Assembly (NCBI GenBank): GCA_039707465.1
Contig: CM077645.1
Location: 60,480,850-60,544,849, forward strand
Origin: Rhabdophis nuchalis
Taxonomy: Eukaryota > Chordata > Lepidosauria > Squamata > Natricidae
Reading direction: 5' to 3'
Length of the DNA stretch: 64,000 nt
Shown here in pieces: positions 18,853 to 30,189 of this stretch. Position 1 is the first letter of the stretch. Each line of letters opens with the position of its first letter. The translations under genes were made by a program, and so were the position numbers. The notes below the pieces were generated by a model. That model was not told the origin of the DNA and did not search any database. It saw only the letters and a program-made list of their open reading frames with translations.

Positions 18853-21720
18853 TTATACCATTTCAGACAAATGGCTGTCTAACATCTTTTTAAAGACTTC
18901 CAGGGTTGGGGCATTCACAACTGCTGGAGGCAAGCTGTTCCAGAGGTTAATTGTTCTTACTGTTAGGAAATTTCTCCTTAGTTCTAAGTTGCTTCTCTCC
19001 TTGGTTAGTTTCCACCCATTGCTCCTTGTCCTGCCCCCAGGTGTCTTGGAGAAAAGTTTGACTCCCTCTTCTTTGTGGCACCCTCTGAGATATCGGAACA
19101 CTGCTATCATGTCTCCCCTGGTCCTTCTCTTCATCAAACTAGACATACCCAGTTCCTGCAGCCGTTCTTCATATGTCTTAGTCTCCAGTCCTCTAATCAT
19201 CTTGGTTGCTCTTCTTTGCACTCTTTCCAGAGTCTCCACGTCTTTTCTACATCGTGGCGACCAAAACTGTATGCAGTATTCCAAGTGTGGCCTTACCAAG
19301 GCACTATACAGTGGCATTAACACTTCACGCGATCTAGATTCTATCCCTCTGTTGATGCAGCCTAGAACTGTGTTGGCTTTTTTGGCAGCTGCTGCACACT
19401 GCTGGCTCATATTTAAATGGTTGTCCACTAGGATTCCGAGATCCCTCTCACAGTTGCTACTATTGAGCAAGGTACCACCTATACTGTACTTGTGCATTTG
19501 GTTTTTCTTGCCTATATGTAGGACCTTACTTTTTTCACAATTGAATTTCATTTTATTAGACAGTGCCCAATGTTCAAGTTTGTCTAGATCCTTCTGTATC
19601 TTAAGCCTATCTTCTGGAGTGTTGGCTATTCCTGCCAGCTTGGTGTCGTCTGCGAATTTGATGAGTTCCCCATTTATCCCCTCATCCAAATCGTTGATGA
19701 AGATGTTAAAGAGTACTGGGCCTAAAACAGAGCCTTGGGGGACTCCACTGCATACTTCCTTCCATGTAGATGCAGTTCCATTGAGGACTACACGTTGAGT
19801 GCGGTTGGTCAGCCAGTTACGAATCCATTTGGTGGTGGTGCTGTCTAACCCACAATTTTCTACTTTATCTAATAGTAGGTTATGGTCTACTTTATCAAAT
19901 GCCTTACTGAAGTCCAGGTAAATTATATCAACAGCATTCCTCTGGTCCACTGATTTTGTTACTTTGTCAAAGAATGCAATTAGATTTGTCTGGCATGATC
20001 TGTTTTTGACAAACCCATGTTGGCTTTTGGCTATTACTTTGTTTGCTTCTAGGTGTTCACTTATTTGTTGTTTAATTATCTTTTCCAGAATCTTTCCTGG
20101 TATTGAGGTCAGGCTGATGGGTCTATAGTTTCCTGGATCTGTTTTTTTTCCTTTTTTGAAAATGGGAACCACATCTGCTCTTTTCCAGTCTTCTGGCAGT
20201 TCCCCGGTGCTCCAGGATCTCTGAAAGATATAGTTCAGTGGTTCTGAGATCTCGTCTGCCAGTTTCTTCAGAACCCTGGGGTGTAATCCATCCGGTCCTG
20301 GTGATTTGAACTCGTCCAGGGCAGACAGGTGCTCACTTACCATTTTCTTCTCTATTTCAACTTGTGTTCCTAATCTGATATTTGTGGTGCTGTTTTTGAT
20401 TGATTGGACTGTTTTATCCCTTTGTGTAAAGACAGATGCAAAGAAAGAGTTAAATAGTTCTGCTTTCTCCCTGTTGCTTATCATCTTCTTGCCATTTTCT
20501 CCCAGCAGTGGACCAATTGTTTCCTTAACTTTTTTCTTATTTTTAACATGTTGGAAGAAGCTTTTTTTGTTATTTTTTACTTTTTTGGCAAGCCTTTCTT
20601 CATTGTGAGCCTTAGCTTTCCTCACTTCATCTTTACAGGCTCGGGCTATTTGCTGATATTTTGCCTTGGTTATGTCCCCCTTTTTCCACTTTTTATATTT
20701 ATCCTTTTTGTCTTTCAATTTGTCAGAGAGTTCTTTATGCAGCCATGCTGGTTTCTTTTGGGAACTGTTATTTTTCTTCTTCATTGGTATTGCGCTGGAC
20801 TGGGCTTTTATAATCTCATTTTTCAAAATTTCCCAAGCTTCTTGAGTTGTTTTCCCCTTGAGGATTCTCATCCATGGAATCCTTCCCAAGCTCTCTCTGA
20901 GTTTGTTGAAATTAGCTCTCTTGAAGTCTAAGACTCTAGTTTGACTTTGTTCAACTACTTTTGTTTGCATAATGTTGAATTCCAGTATTTCATGATCGCT
21001 TGCCCCCAAAGTTCCTGTAGCTTCTACACCTTCTATCATTTCCTCTCTGTTAGTGAGAATTAAGTCCAATATTGCTGATCCCCTTGTTCCCTTCTCTACC
21101 TTTTGGGAAACAAAGTTGTCTGCTAGGTTTGTTAGGAACCTGTTGGATCTTCCACTTGGTGCAGAGTTTGTTTCCCAATTGATGTCGGGGTAGTTAAAAT
21201 CTCCCATTACTATTGCAGTGTGCTTCCTACATACCTTAGTTAGCTGGTTAGCAAAAAGTACATCCACTTCCTCTGCTTGGTTGGGTGGCCTGTAGTATAG
21301 ACCTATGACAATATCATTCCCCCCCCAACCTTTAATATTGACCCAAATACATTCAAGATAGTTCTCATCATTGTTGTGCTCTATTTCTGTAGAGATGTAA
21401 TTATTTCTTATATATAGTGCAACTCCACCTCCTCTTTTATTTGGTCTATTTCTTTTAAATAATTTAAATCCTTCTAGCTGTATGTTCCATTTGTGGGTTT
21501 CATCCCACCAAGTTTCTGTAATGGCAACAATATCGTATCTGCCCTCATTTACTTGAATTTCTAATTCACCCTGTTTATTCCTCATACTCTGTGCATTGGT
21601 GTATAGACATTTGAGTCCATTTTGATTGACCCTGTGTTTTCTGTCTACGAAACCTGTGTTATGCCTGACTATGTTTCTCTTTGCCCCTATTTCTTTGCCA
21701 CTTGTATGGTTCATGTACAT
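18853..21720 (-). CDS. CR1 ORF2: endonuclease plus reverse transcriptase
   Basis: A 955-aa open frame, full length for the CR1 clade. The N-terminal apurinic-type endonuclease keeps its catalytic set: N42 (YTNAQS), E69 (ITETWW), GDFNYPDIN at 173-181 and SDH at 241-243, with GLYYRPP near 140. A Lys-rich linker (about 320-400) follows. The reverse transcriptase runs from SPGPDGLHP (473) through NYRPISLTSIPGK (531), YLDFSKAFDKVDH (catalytic D603) and GVPQGSVLGPVLFN (659) to FADD at 689-692. The C-terminal domain includes LVRPHLEYC and LWNSLPP. The protein would nick target DNA and copy CR1 RNA in place. Its Met lies 158 bp after the ORF1 stop in a different frame, so translation probably needs reinitiation or an internal start. 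No inactivating change is visible. Confidence 0.95.
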   Translation of the reverse strand: MYMNHTSGKEIGAKRNIVRHNTGFVDRKHRVNQNGLKCLYTNAQSMRNKQGELEIQVNEGRYDIVAITETWWDETHKWNIQLEGFKLFKRNRPNKRGGGVALYIRNNYISTEIEHNNDENYLECIWVNIKGWGGNDIVIGLYYRPPNQAEEVDVLFANQLTKVCRKHTAIVMGDFNYPDINWETNSAPSGRSNRFLTNLADNFVSQKVEKGTRGSAILDLILTNREEMIEGVEATGTLGASDHEILEFNIMQTKVVEQSQTRVLDFKRANFNKLRESLGRIPWMRILKGKTTQEAWEILKNEIIKAQSSAIPMKKKNNSSQKKPAWLHKELSDKLKDKKDKYKKWKKGDITKAKYQQIARACKDEVRKAKAHNEERLAKKVKNNKKSFFQHVKNKKKVKETIGPLLGENGKKMISNREKAELFNSFFASVFTQRDKTVQSIKNSTTNIRLGTQVEIEKKMVSEHLSALDEFKSPGPDGLHPRVLKKLADEISEPLNYIFQRSWSTGELPEDWKRADVVPIFKKGKKTDPGNYRPISLTSIPGKILEKIIKQQISEHLEANKVIAKSQHGFVKNRSCQTNLIAFFDKVTKSVDQRNAVDIIYLDFSKAFDKVDHNLLLDKVENCGLDSTTTKWIRNWLTNRTQRVVLNGTASTWKEVCSGVPQGSVLGPVLFNIFINDLDEGINGELIKFADDTKLAGIANTPEDRLKIQKDLDKLEHWALSNKMKFNCEKSKVLHIGKKNQMHKYSIGGTLLNSSNCERDLGILVDNHLNMSQQCAAAAKKANTVLGCINRGIESRSREVLMPLYSALVRPHLEYCIQFWSPRCRKDVETLERVQRRATKMIRGLETKTYEERLQELGMSSLMKRRTRGDMIAVFRYLRGCHKEEGVKLFSKTPGGRTRSNGWKLTKERSNLELRRNFLTVRTINLWNSLPPAVVNAPTLEVFKKMLDSHLSEMV

Positions 21721-21878
21721 GGTATGGCACCCACTGTTAATTGTTTGGTTTTGCTTGACAGCAGTGTTGATAATATTACCTGCACAATTATCTATGTTAC
21801 ACGCACTGATAACCCTATGAATTTTAGTTTGCTGGGGACAGAAATATTCTTTATCTATTGATTCTCTGTCCCCACTAT
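21721..21878 (-). other. CR1 inter-ORF spacer
   Basis: 158 bp between the ORF1 stop and the chosen ORF2 start. No alternative start or clear ribosome-entry structure was recognised. Confidence 0.6.
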
Positions 21879-22886
21879 TCAGTTTAAATGTTTAGCCAGG
21901 AAATCTGTGAATTTAGTGCCAAGTAACTCAGTCCCTTTCTTGGATGGGTGCAAACCATCTCTTTTGTACAGTTTATCATTGGACCAGCTGCAGGCATCAT
22001 GACTAATAAGACCAAAGCCTTCTTTTTTACACCACTCCTTTAGCCACACATTAAACTCTGCTATGCGCTGGCCCTTTCCTTTTTGTTCCTTGTATACTGG
22101 TATAACCTCTGAGAAGATAAGCCTACAACCTGTACTACTAAGTTCGTACCCCAAACTCTGGAAATCATTCTGCACAGAAGCTACATCTTTTTGGGACAGA
22201 TCATTTGTGCCAAGATGTATAATAGCATCAACTTCACAGTCCTTACTTGCATTCGTGACTATCTTAAGAATACGCCTCTTGTCTCTGCTGGCTGTAGCAC
22301 CCGGTAAACATCTGACATCTTTCAAAACCTCCATATCCTTACCTAAGTTTACATCTCTTACGATTGAGTCACCAATCAGGAGGTGACTTCTCTTTTTGGG
22401 TACCTTGCTCTTGTTGTGTGACTGATGCATGATCCCTGGTTCACACTTTTGCATTTCTGAAGTAGGTTCTTCACTTTGGACCACAATCCGCTGCTTATTT
22501 GAGTCGTCATTATTACCTTGACCTGTCACTTTAGTGTCCCCATTAAGATCAGCAAGGGCGCTATATCTGTTATGCTGGGACACAGCGAAAGTTTTGTGTT
22601 TGTGGGTCACAGCTCTCACCCTGCCAGATCCCACAGTTGTCCAGGCTGCTCTTCTTCTGTGGGATCTTTGCGGTAGGGGAGGCTGGTAGTGTGGCATCTC
22701 CACAGGGTGGAGTGGCCGAATTGGACACTTAATTTCTGCCTGGAGATCACAAATTACAGATTCAAGATATGTTATGTGTCTATGTAATCTATTAATTTGT
22801 CTGCAAGGGGGACAGTATCCAAATTTGAAAAGAGTACTGCGGAAGACAGGTGCAAAACAGTTATTACATTGAACTAAGCCAGTCAT
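21879..22886 (-). CDS. CR1 ORF1 protein: zinc knuckle plus SGNH-hydrolase (esterase) domain
   Basis: A 335-aa frame immediately upstream of ORF2. The N terminus has CNNC-x14-CPPC (C7, C10, C25, C28), a zinc-binding module, followed by a short coiled-coil-prone helix (about 30-55). A basic region (about 74-80) and low-complexity linker come next. The C-terminal half is an SGNH/GDSL-like hydrolase: GDSIVRD (172-178, nucleophile S174), HLGTNDLS (224-231, oxyanion Gly and Asn) and DGLHPSKKG (310-318, catalytic D310 and H313). ORF1 esterases of this type are known from the CR1 and L2 clades, and the proteins bind element RNA or chaperone it. All catalytic residues are present. The first Met follows directly on the 5' repeats, so the start is well supported. 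Confidence 0.93.
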   Translation of the reverse strand: MTGLVQCNNCFAPVFRSTLFKFGYCPPCRQINRLHRHITYLESVICDLQAEIKCPIRPLHPVEMPHYQPPLPQRSHRRRAAWTTVGSGRVRAVTHKHKTFAVSQHNRYSALADLNGDTKVTGQGNNDDSNKQRIVVQSEEPTSEMQKCEPGIMHQSHNKSKVPKKRSHLLIGDSIVRDVNLGKDMEVLKDVRCLPGATASRDKRRILKIVTNASKDCEVDAIIHLGTNDLSQKDVASVQNDFQSLGYELSSTGCRLIFSEVIPVYKEQKGKGQRIAEFNVWLKEWCKKEGFGLISHDACSWSNDKLYKRDGLHPSKKGTELLGTKFTDFLAKHLN

Positions 22887-22887
22887 T

Positions 22888-22929
22888 TTGAAACTGAATC
22901 CTTGAAACTGTATACTTGAAACTGAATCC
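22888..22929 (-). repeat. Three 14-bp tandem repeats abutting the CR1 ORF1 start
   Basis: On the plus strand TTGAAACTGAATCC (22888-22901), TTGAAACTGTATAC (22902-22915) and TTGAAACTGAATCC (22916-22929) lie head to tail, ending one base before the ORF1 ATG. They sit in the CR1 5' UTR. They could be promoter or RNA-binding modules, as tandem 5' repeats are in some LINEs, or plain slippage. Confidence 0.85.
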
Positions 22930-22970
22930 TATTGACCCTCATGAAGTGGAGGGGCTGTAACTGTGGTCTC

Positions 22971-25900
22971 AAATTCTGGTAAGCTGTCCCTCTGTATGGT
23001 TTGATTCATAATTAATTTGTCTTAATGTAATATTTAAATCTCTATTCCTCAATCTGTGTATACATTTGTGTGTGAATTATGTTGCTAAACCTTTCCTTAG
23101 TGTTACACTGGAACATTATGGCCAGATCAGGTTCTAAAATGTAAAATACTATAATATTATGTTTGAACCAAAATTAGAAGGATCAAACTTTTCTCTTACA
23201 TTTTAATCTATTTTTAGTTGAGTTGTAAAAATGCTGATTGATAAAAATGTAAAATATTTTCCAAGCTATCATCTATCACTTTTACACTGTGGAAAAATAA
23301 GTTTAATCATTAGTTAGAAATCGATATTTCTAATTTCAAAGTAGTTTATTAGAAGGTTGAGGAAAAGGAAAACTAATGGAAGGAGAATTTATAAAGAATC
23401 CATTGTTACCATCTTTTATTGATAAATAGAACATAACTGAAGTCTTTTCCAAAATTTCAATGATGCCTTTAGGAATGAGTCAAATTGCTGCAAGTTTCCA
23501 TCTTTTCCAATTGATGTAATAGTAGTAATTTATTAGAAATTGATATAAATTAGTTTGGCAAAGCAAAGTCAGTTTTAGCTCTTTGACTACTGAAAATTCA
23601 TTCTGTACTGAGCATATATTAGCTCCACAGGCTATCAACTATATTAGTGTGGAGATAAGCTGATTATATCTTGTCAATCAAAGATGCCAATATTCCAATT
23701 GAGAGTTTCCTCCTCCTCCTCTTTTTTAGCATTGGTGCAGGCAACAAAGATAGAGATGTGGTTTGCATCCCTATGGTTGCTATCATGCAGGGTGCAAGGG
23801 TCCTGTGATGATGTGATGGCTATATTAAAGAGTACATCAATTTGTTTTAAAGTGTTTTGATTTTTTATGATGTCATTAAACAAGAACATTGTGATTGCAG
23901 CTTTGCTAGAAAGCAGAGTTCTAGAAGGGGAAATAAGTGTTTCTTTGAAGCCTACTGGGACTTTGAGTCTTGCTGTGACTATGGGCGCTTATGTACTCTC
24001 ATAACTGACATCCTCTAATCAACCACCAATGTAGATATTATCCTTTTTCAACATTATTCAATTACATCCAGTAATAATGCATGAATGCTTGATTTTTACA
24101 GGTAGTTTTTTTCATAGTGATATCTCTTGACCTGTTGCTCTCCCACCCCTAGTGATTATTTGGTGGAGGTTTGAAAAGAATATATAATCTATAATCTAGG
24201 ATGTCTCATTTAAAGACAGGTCACTTGCGGTTTGTGGGCTGTGACTACCCTAAAGAGATTTATACATGGATTAGTAGTTTCCAGGTCTCTTATTCATGGG
24301 AAACAACAGAGGACCAAAACATGATCTTTCAATGTTCTATATCCCTTATTTTAAAAAAAATAGAGAAAGGGAGACAACAAAAGATTTGAGTTTTTATTCT
24401 TTGCATTAATATTTGAGTCTAAACAGTTGCTTTCATTCATCAGTTTCAAACAATATAAATGTATCCTTTTGTTAGCTTGCTTATGTTATCATCCAATGAA
24501 CTCACATGCTACTGAACTATATTGATGCCACATATTGTATGTTTGCCACATTTTGTTTACCCAATTTATCTGCTTTGGTTAAACCATTCAGACATATTCA
24601 TTTTACAAACTGGGTATCAGAATCAGAAGTTTTACTTTAGCTAGATAAATGCTATGAACAGATAAACAATTATTAGAGCATGAAATCTATTTTTGCTTCT
24701 TCAGCAATCCTGACTTCTTTCTGCACATGTAAACACAGATGAAAGGTAATGAAAGGGTGTGTATGTATGGTTGTGTGGATGAGTGTCTATGTATACAACA
24801 ATGTACGCCTTGTATTAAACTTTTCTGGAAAAAAAATATTAAAGTTGTTCAATAGCACCTTAGCTGCAATATGGAAATATTTCTTTCTCTTTAATTTATG
24901 TTGTCATACAAAAATATAAACAGTTTATAGTGCTTGTGATGCAAGCAAATAACTTATAGCAGTTATGATGACACCAAAAAAGCATGCAGCATTTTTTGAA
25001 ATACTTTTTTAAATTTGGTGTACATATATTCAAGGTGAAAATGTTAACTAAACATTTTAAAAAATGTTTCTTTTATATTACTGTAAAATTGATGTATTTT
25101 CTCCTCACATATATACTATAGTATGCTTTTTTTTACACATTAGTATTTAGGTTATATCTTTTTTTTTACTATTACTCTTCAATAATTGCTAGTAAAAGTG
25201 TAATAAAGAGGTGGCAGGCCTCTAATGCCTTTCAGCTATTAAGATTATTTTAACTATGCTTACATGTTTGCATTTCTTATTATGTTTCTTTTGCTATCCA
25301 TTAATAAAAGTGTATTCTGAAAAAAATCCCATTATATTCAGTAGAATTTTGTCTTAGGAAAATGGGTAAGTGTTCAAATAAAGATTTTTGAATGTGTACT
25401 GTCACATACATAGGGATTATAATGTGAAGAAGATAATTAAGATAGTGTTTTTGGAAGGAATCAAATTTATGGTCATTAATGTTTATTTTTGAGATTCTGT
25501 GCATATTCAGTTTTCTGATGCAGATTTTAGACATGGATAATGCCTATTAATAGTTTGTTCTATGATTTTGAAATGATATGTGTGATATGATACTGTGTGG
25601 CAGTATCTGTGCTCATTGTTAACTAACAAATCTTAATAACAAAAATGGGTTATTTTTAATATAAATAAAATGGTAAGTCTATGCCTTTCTTTAGTAATTT
25701 TTAGCATTAAAATGTGTTTCCCTGTCTCATTTTGCAGTTTTGGTGTTTCTAATTCTGTAAGCAAATACAAATGTATACAAATGCATATTAGAAATAGGAT
25801 ACTTTTGCCTTAGTTTTTCTTTTATCCTAACATTTTCATGTTAAATAATCCTTGTGATTTATTTTGTAATTTTATAAACTACAGAAGAGCAATTTCCATA

Positions 25901-26074
25901 GCATAACCATTTGAAGTATCATTTCTGATTTATACCTTTTATCATATAAATCACATGTTTTCAATAAAATACTTGTTTGCTTATCAGTTTGGTAAATTGT
26001 TTTGATAGAATAATAGGGACTAGAAGATTTCCCCCCCTAGTTATTCCCTAAGGCTGAAATTTTATCACTCCTTG
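22971..26074. other. Unique AT-rich noncoding sequence
   Basis: No gene or recognised transposon. A (TCC)n-like tract lies at 23708-23722 and a TGTATG/TGTGTGG-rich patch at 24755-24800. Several T runs occur near 25120 and 25160. Confidence 0.5.
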
Positions 26075-26480
26075 CTCTTCGACAGAAGTGAATTTTCTAA
26101 TAAAATTGTCTCTAATCGGGCTCTGTCAGTAAATTGTCTTATCATTGGGAAGAAAATGACACCGATTCTATCAGAAAACAGAGATGATGTCACCAGGTCT
26201 CCAATCACTGCTTCTCAGCTTCCATATCTAGCTTCTCCACAAACACCAAGTCTTTTTTTTCTCCCTATGAACATCAAAACCTTGCAAAATCATTAAAATT
26301 GCACCCGCGTAGTGTTACAGGGATCAACCACACTGGCGCAAAATGGGATGTGGGAAAAGAGACTCTCTAAATGTGCTAATTCCATTGTCACATATTTACG
26401 GCTTAATTTTAATCGGTTAAAAAAGCCACAGATTGCAATAAATTGGCATTATCTTCTGTGACACCAGAGGACACAGTTGG
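26075..26480. promoter_or_regulatory. Candidate conserved noncoding element
   Basis: The block is more complex and GC-richer than its flanks and has no repeat character. It contains homeodomain-like words (TCTAATCGG, GGCTTAATTTTAATCGG, GCAATAAATTGGCATTAT) and CpG-containing words (GCACCCGCGTAG, ACTGGCGCAAAA) rare in this desert. Coding potential is low, since all frames have stops. The call rests on composition only and needs cross-species alignment. Confidence 0.3.
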
Positions 26481-28776
26481 TTCAAGGATTTAGAGGGTCT
26501 CTGGCAACAGTATATAGTGCTGAAGACAAAGTATTTTTACGCTTGAACTACGGTAGCTAAGGTGCAATCCCCAGTTAAAACTGCAAACAAAGACTATAAC
26601 CCACATAGTGCTAAGTTCAACATGCAGACCACCTTCAGTTTAGAATGCTAAACTGAATAAGGCTGAAAAACATTTTAACCAAATGACAGATTGAGTTTAG
26701 TGGCTGATGTTTTGGAAAAAGAAATTACCCATTCCTCTATGTGAACTCTTGGATGGAATGCTGAAAGTGTTTTTCTAAAATACCTACTGCTTAGTCTTTC
26801 TGATTTAATTTTAAAATGTTTAGTTACTTTAGCTATAGACTGTACACCTACACTTTTATAAAGTATCTTGTATTTATTTTATGCAATGAATATAAATTAC
26901 TTCAGCAATCATAAAAGGTGCAGAGTGTTGGTTTTCCTTGAAGAAGTGATCATCAATCATGTTTAGATTCTACACACATTCACTTTCTAATTTTTAACCC
27001 CCCCCCCCTTTCTGTCCAAATTCTATTATTTGGAAATTGCTGACTAAAATCTTGCTTTAACTTAGCAAATTCTCCACAAGCCATGTGTTTATATAAGAAT
27101 GATCATAAATTAATCACATGCTGGAAATATATAAGCAGAAATATTAGAAGCAGTGAATGGCTAAAGAAATTATTGCATAAGTTATTTAATTTATATTATA
27201 TGGATGGCTACTATTATCCAAATATGACCATGCATATAAAAGAACAAAATTATATATTTGAATTGGGATTAAACATATCAAACAAATTAACCTAGGCTAT
27301 GTGATGCTGCATCAATGATATTTTCGAATGTAATTTATAATATCAAAGTTTTGTAGATCATAAAAGCTGTTTAAAATGAACAGGAAAATTGCTAACGTAA
27401 ACAAGAAGTAAAGAATCTAGCAAAATTTTCCTGAAAAAAATGTTTGGATGATAGCGGTACCATTTATAGAACTGTAGGTAAAGTTATTATAAGGCCAGAA
27501 ATCAAAATATTGTATTCTGTTGTTTTAGTATACAGCCATTGTTTTTAAACAAGCGGGCCTGATACAGCTTGCATTATATGCCTGTTACATCTAAGTGTTT
27601 TCTGATAAAAAATTAAAGAAATAAGATTTTAAAATATATCGGGATTTTTTCTTTCCAAATATATTTTTATTTCATTGTTATTATGTTGAGATAATATACT
27701 GTTTCAACTATCTTTCATGTTTACTCAGCTTGAGTAAATTTTTGGGGTCACTTCTGCAATAAAATAGGAGAAAAAGAATTGTGAATGCTATTCTTTTTCT
27801 GTATCTGGATTAGAAAGTCGTTCTGCATAACAAAGAAAGAGATCTTTGGATAATAAAGTACTCTGTTTCTGGTATCCAGTTTTTAAAGGAGTTGAATTAT
27901 TATTTTGTACATGTTACTCTTACTGCCAACGTATCTCATAAAGCAGTATATAGGGAAATTTGCTTTAATTTAAAAAAAACACTAGCATTTATTATATTTA
28001 TCCCTTAAAAAGTTACCAGAGAAATAATTTTAATTTGTTATTAGTAGAAGCTACTTGCAGGTATATATTATATTTTGTACAATAATCATGTAAGATATTT
28101 TTCAACAATAACAAAATTGGTTTTATATTGTTTTGTTTTCTTGATAAATTCCTAGCTTTTATCTTGGAAACAAATGTTAATAACTGAAAAGATTTAGCTA
28201 ACAATTAATAAAAAAAATAAGCTTTTTTCAAAAAAGCAAATTATTCTCAAAATGCATAATAAAATATCCTGTGTTGTTAAGTGCTCTAAATAGATATAAA
28301 GAACGATAGTCATAGTTTTAAACAAAAGCCTCAGAAAATAAAGATGAATTACTTTGCAGAATAAATTTATAGAATTTAACTTTTATAAAGCTGCCTACAA
28401 TTTTGTCTTTGCTCTCTGTGGCTGAGCTATAGTGAGATGACCATTCCTTCAGAAATAGTACATATGCATATATTCTACTTTTCTACACATAGGCTGCGCC
28501 ATTGAGCTACTGGACACATAAAATGTTCATCTTTAACACTGTGAAAGAGATGAAGTTAAAAATATAGTTCAGAAAATTGGTTATCAACATCTTTTTGTGT
28601 TTGTGTTTAGAATTTGGAAGAAATACTAAATGTTTTAAGCATTTAATTGTAACTTTAGTGTGTGCATTATATGTTTAACCTTGTTAAGTTTTTATTGCTT
28701 TTTAGTTGAATTTAATAGGATTATTTTTAAATGTTTACAGTTTTGCATAAATATTCATTTGTATACCTAAGATATA
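26481..28776. other. Unique AT-rich noncoding sequence
   Basis: No gene or recognised repeat. A short C run lies at about 26998-27008. Confidence 0.5.
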
Positions 28777-28777
28777 T

Positions 28778-28810
28778 ACGTGTGTGTGTGCGCACACACA
28801 CACACACACA
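28778..28810. repeat. Alternating (TG)n-CG-(CA)n tract, Z-DNA/cruciform-prone
   Basis: TG repeats flow through GCGC into CA repeats, giving 33 bp of strict purine-pyrimidine alternation whose two halves are also self-complementary. Such tracts readily adopt Z-DNA or cruciform form under supercoiling. Confidence 0.85.
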
Positions 28811-29498
28811 TTCATGCATACAAATATACATGAAATTGAGTTAAAGCTATATAAAAATAGTAATCTCAAAACATGCAGTTAAAAGTAGAATGGTAAACAG
28901 GATTTAAACTTTGTTGTTAGAAATACTGTAAATGTGTTTAAAGTAAATTTCAGTATGCCAAAATTACTGTTTTAATTTTGGCATTGATTGTAATGTGCAG
29001 TTAACAGCCAATTAACCTCTTCTATCTATGAGAAGGCTTTGCTGAAAGTCAAAATAAATACTATTACTATCATTTAATGGAAGCTATAAATGTTGTATAA
29101 ATTCAGGAAAAACTGTTTCTGCACAATTAAATGTATGATGCACATTAGTACACTATTTGCATAACTATATCTGATATCAGAATCTCTGAGTTAGTGGTTT
29201 TTAGTTATTTTCTATGTTTTGGTGTCTTTCTGATACAAGCTGGCTAGTTCGGTCATAAATAGGTTATAAAGCATATAAAATAATGAACCATTCAGTTATG
29301 CCATTTAATGAAGAGAAGACATTAGAAGCCAGCTTTTTAATAGCTACTACTTCATTTTATGATAGGTCCACAGATTAGATTACATATACTATAAATCTTA
29401 ATATGTCAATAGTCATTATTTATGAATCAGACATCAGTGTTTTGGAATGTTCACATTTTACATATAAATAATCAGACTGTCCTTCACAGATTATTCAT
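28811..29498. other. Unique AT-rich sequence
   Basis: No gene seen. A short inverted repeat, GCCAAAATTACTGTTTT then AATTTTGGC, lies at about 28958-28983, next to AATTAA-type words. This could be regulatory, but nothing firm supports it. Confidence 0.45.

Positions 29499-29535
<37 letters not shown>
29499..29535. repeat. (TG)n microsatellite
   Basis: About 18 TG units, uninterrupted. Confidence 0.95.
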
Positions 29536-29537
<2 letters not shown>

Positions 29538-29912
29538 CTTTACATACATAGACATGCATAAAGAAAACTTCAGAAATACACTTCATGCTTGCATGCATTT
29601 TATATTATTGATATGAACTAATAGTTAGGAAATAATAAGACAGCATTACATTTAACTATGAAAATACAACTAGTTCATAGTAAAATAATCTTATAAATAT
29701 TTCCATAAGATATCTTAAAATGTCAAAATGTCATGGTAATATAGTAGAATCAAATGTGATAAGCAAGATCTTTAATCATTATTAATTATTTTGTATTAGA
29801 ATTATATTTGTTTATAATATACAGTACACAAATGTACTCCATAAATATGCTTTCACTTAAATTGTACATAGTTGATATAATATAGAAATCTTTGAAAGTC
29901 ACAAAATATTCA
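29536..29912. other. Unique AT-rich sequence
   Basis: Nothing recognised. Confidence 0.5.
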
Positions 29913-30153
29913 ACGTGTTTCTCCAAAAATAAGACAGGGTCTTATTTTCTTTTGACCCCCGAAATAAGGACTTGGCTTTATTTTTGGGGCAGTCTTATTA
30001 TTTTTGAGGTGCATGAGGCAGCAAGCATGGTCACCTCATGGCTGCTGCTGTGTTACGATATTTTGGGGGATGGCTTATTTTCAGGGGAAGGCTTATTTTA
30101 GTGCATGCACTCAAAAGCCTGATTTGGCCTATTGTCCAGGGAGGTCTTATTTT

Positions 30154-30155
<2 letters not shown>
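29913..30155. mobile_element. MITE-like fragment, same family as 59906-60503
   Basis: It starts CGTGTTTCTCCAAAAATAAG and continues with GGTCTTATTTTCTTTTG, CTTGGCTTTATTTTTGG and CAGTCTTATT, matching the left end of the element at 59906 in order. Further in it has GGCTTATTTTCAGGGG and AAGGCTTATTTTAGTGCA. The right end is replaced by a (TG)n tract (30156-30185), so no right terminus or duplication can be read. Confidence 0.7.

Positions 30156-30185
<30 letters not shown>
30156..30185. repeat. (TG)n microsatellite
   Basis: About 15 TG units ending the MITE-like fragment. Confidence 0.9.

Positions 30186-30189
<4 letters not shown>

Larger units (their letters stand above)
18773..22970 (-). mobile_element. 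Full-length, apparently intact CR1 LINE
   Basis: About 4.2 kb on the minus strand: a short 5' region, ORF1 (335 aa), a 158-bp spacer, ORF2 (955 aa) and a roughly 80-bp 3' UTR. The UTR ends AGAGTTGGAAGGGACC-complement text and a TATTGTAT-type octamer tail at 18772-18795. CR1 elements end in short octamer repeats rather than poly(A) and usually lack target duplications, which fits. Both frames are open and keep their catalytic residues, unlike every other LINE in the window, so this copy is young and possibly competent. The exact 5' end is uncertain; 22970 is an estimate. Confidence 0.9.

Noticed and set aside
18989..19798. 269-codon plus-strand frame
   Set aside because: Antisense shadow of the CR1 reverse-transcriptase frame.
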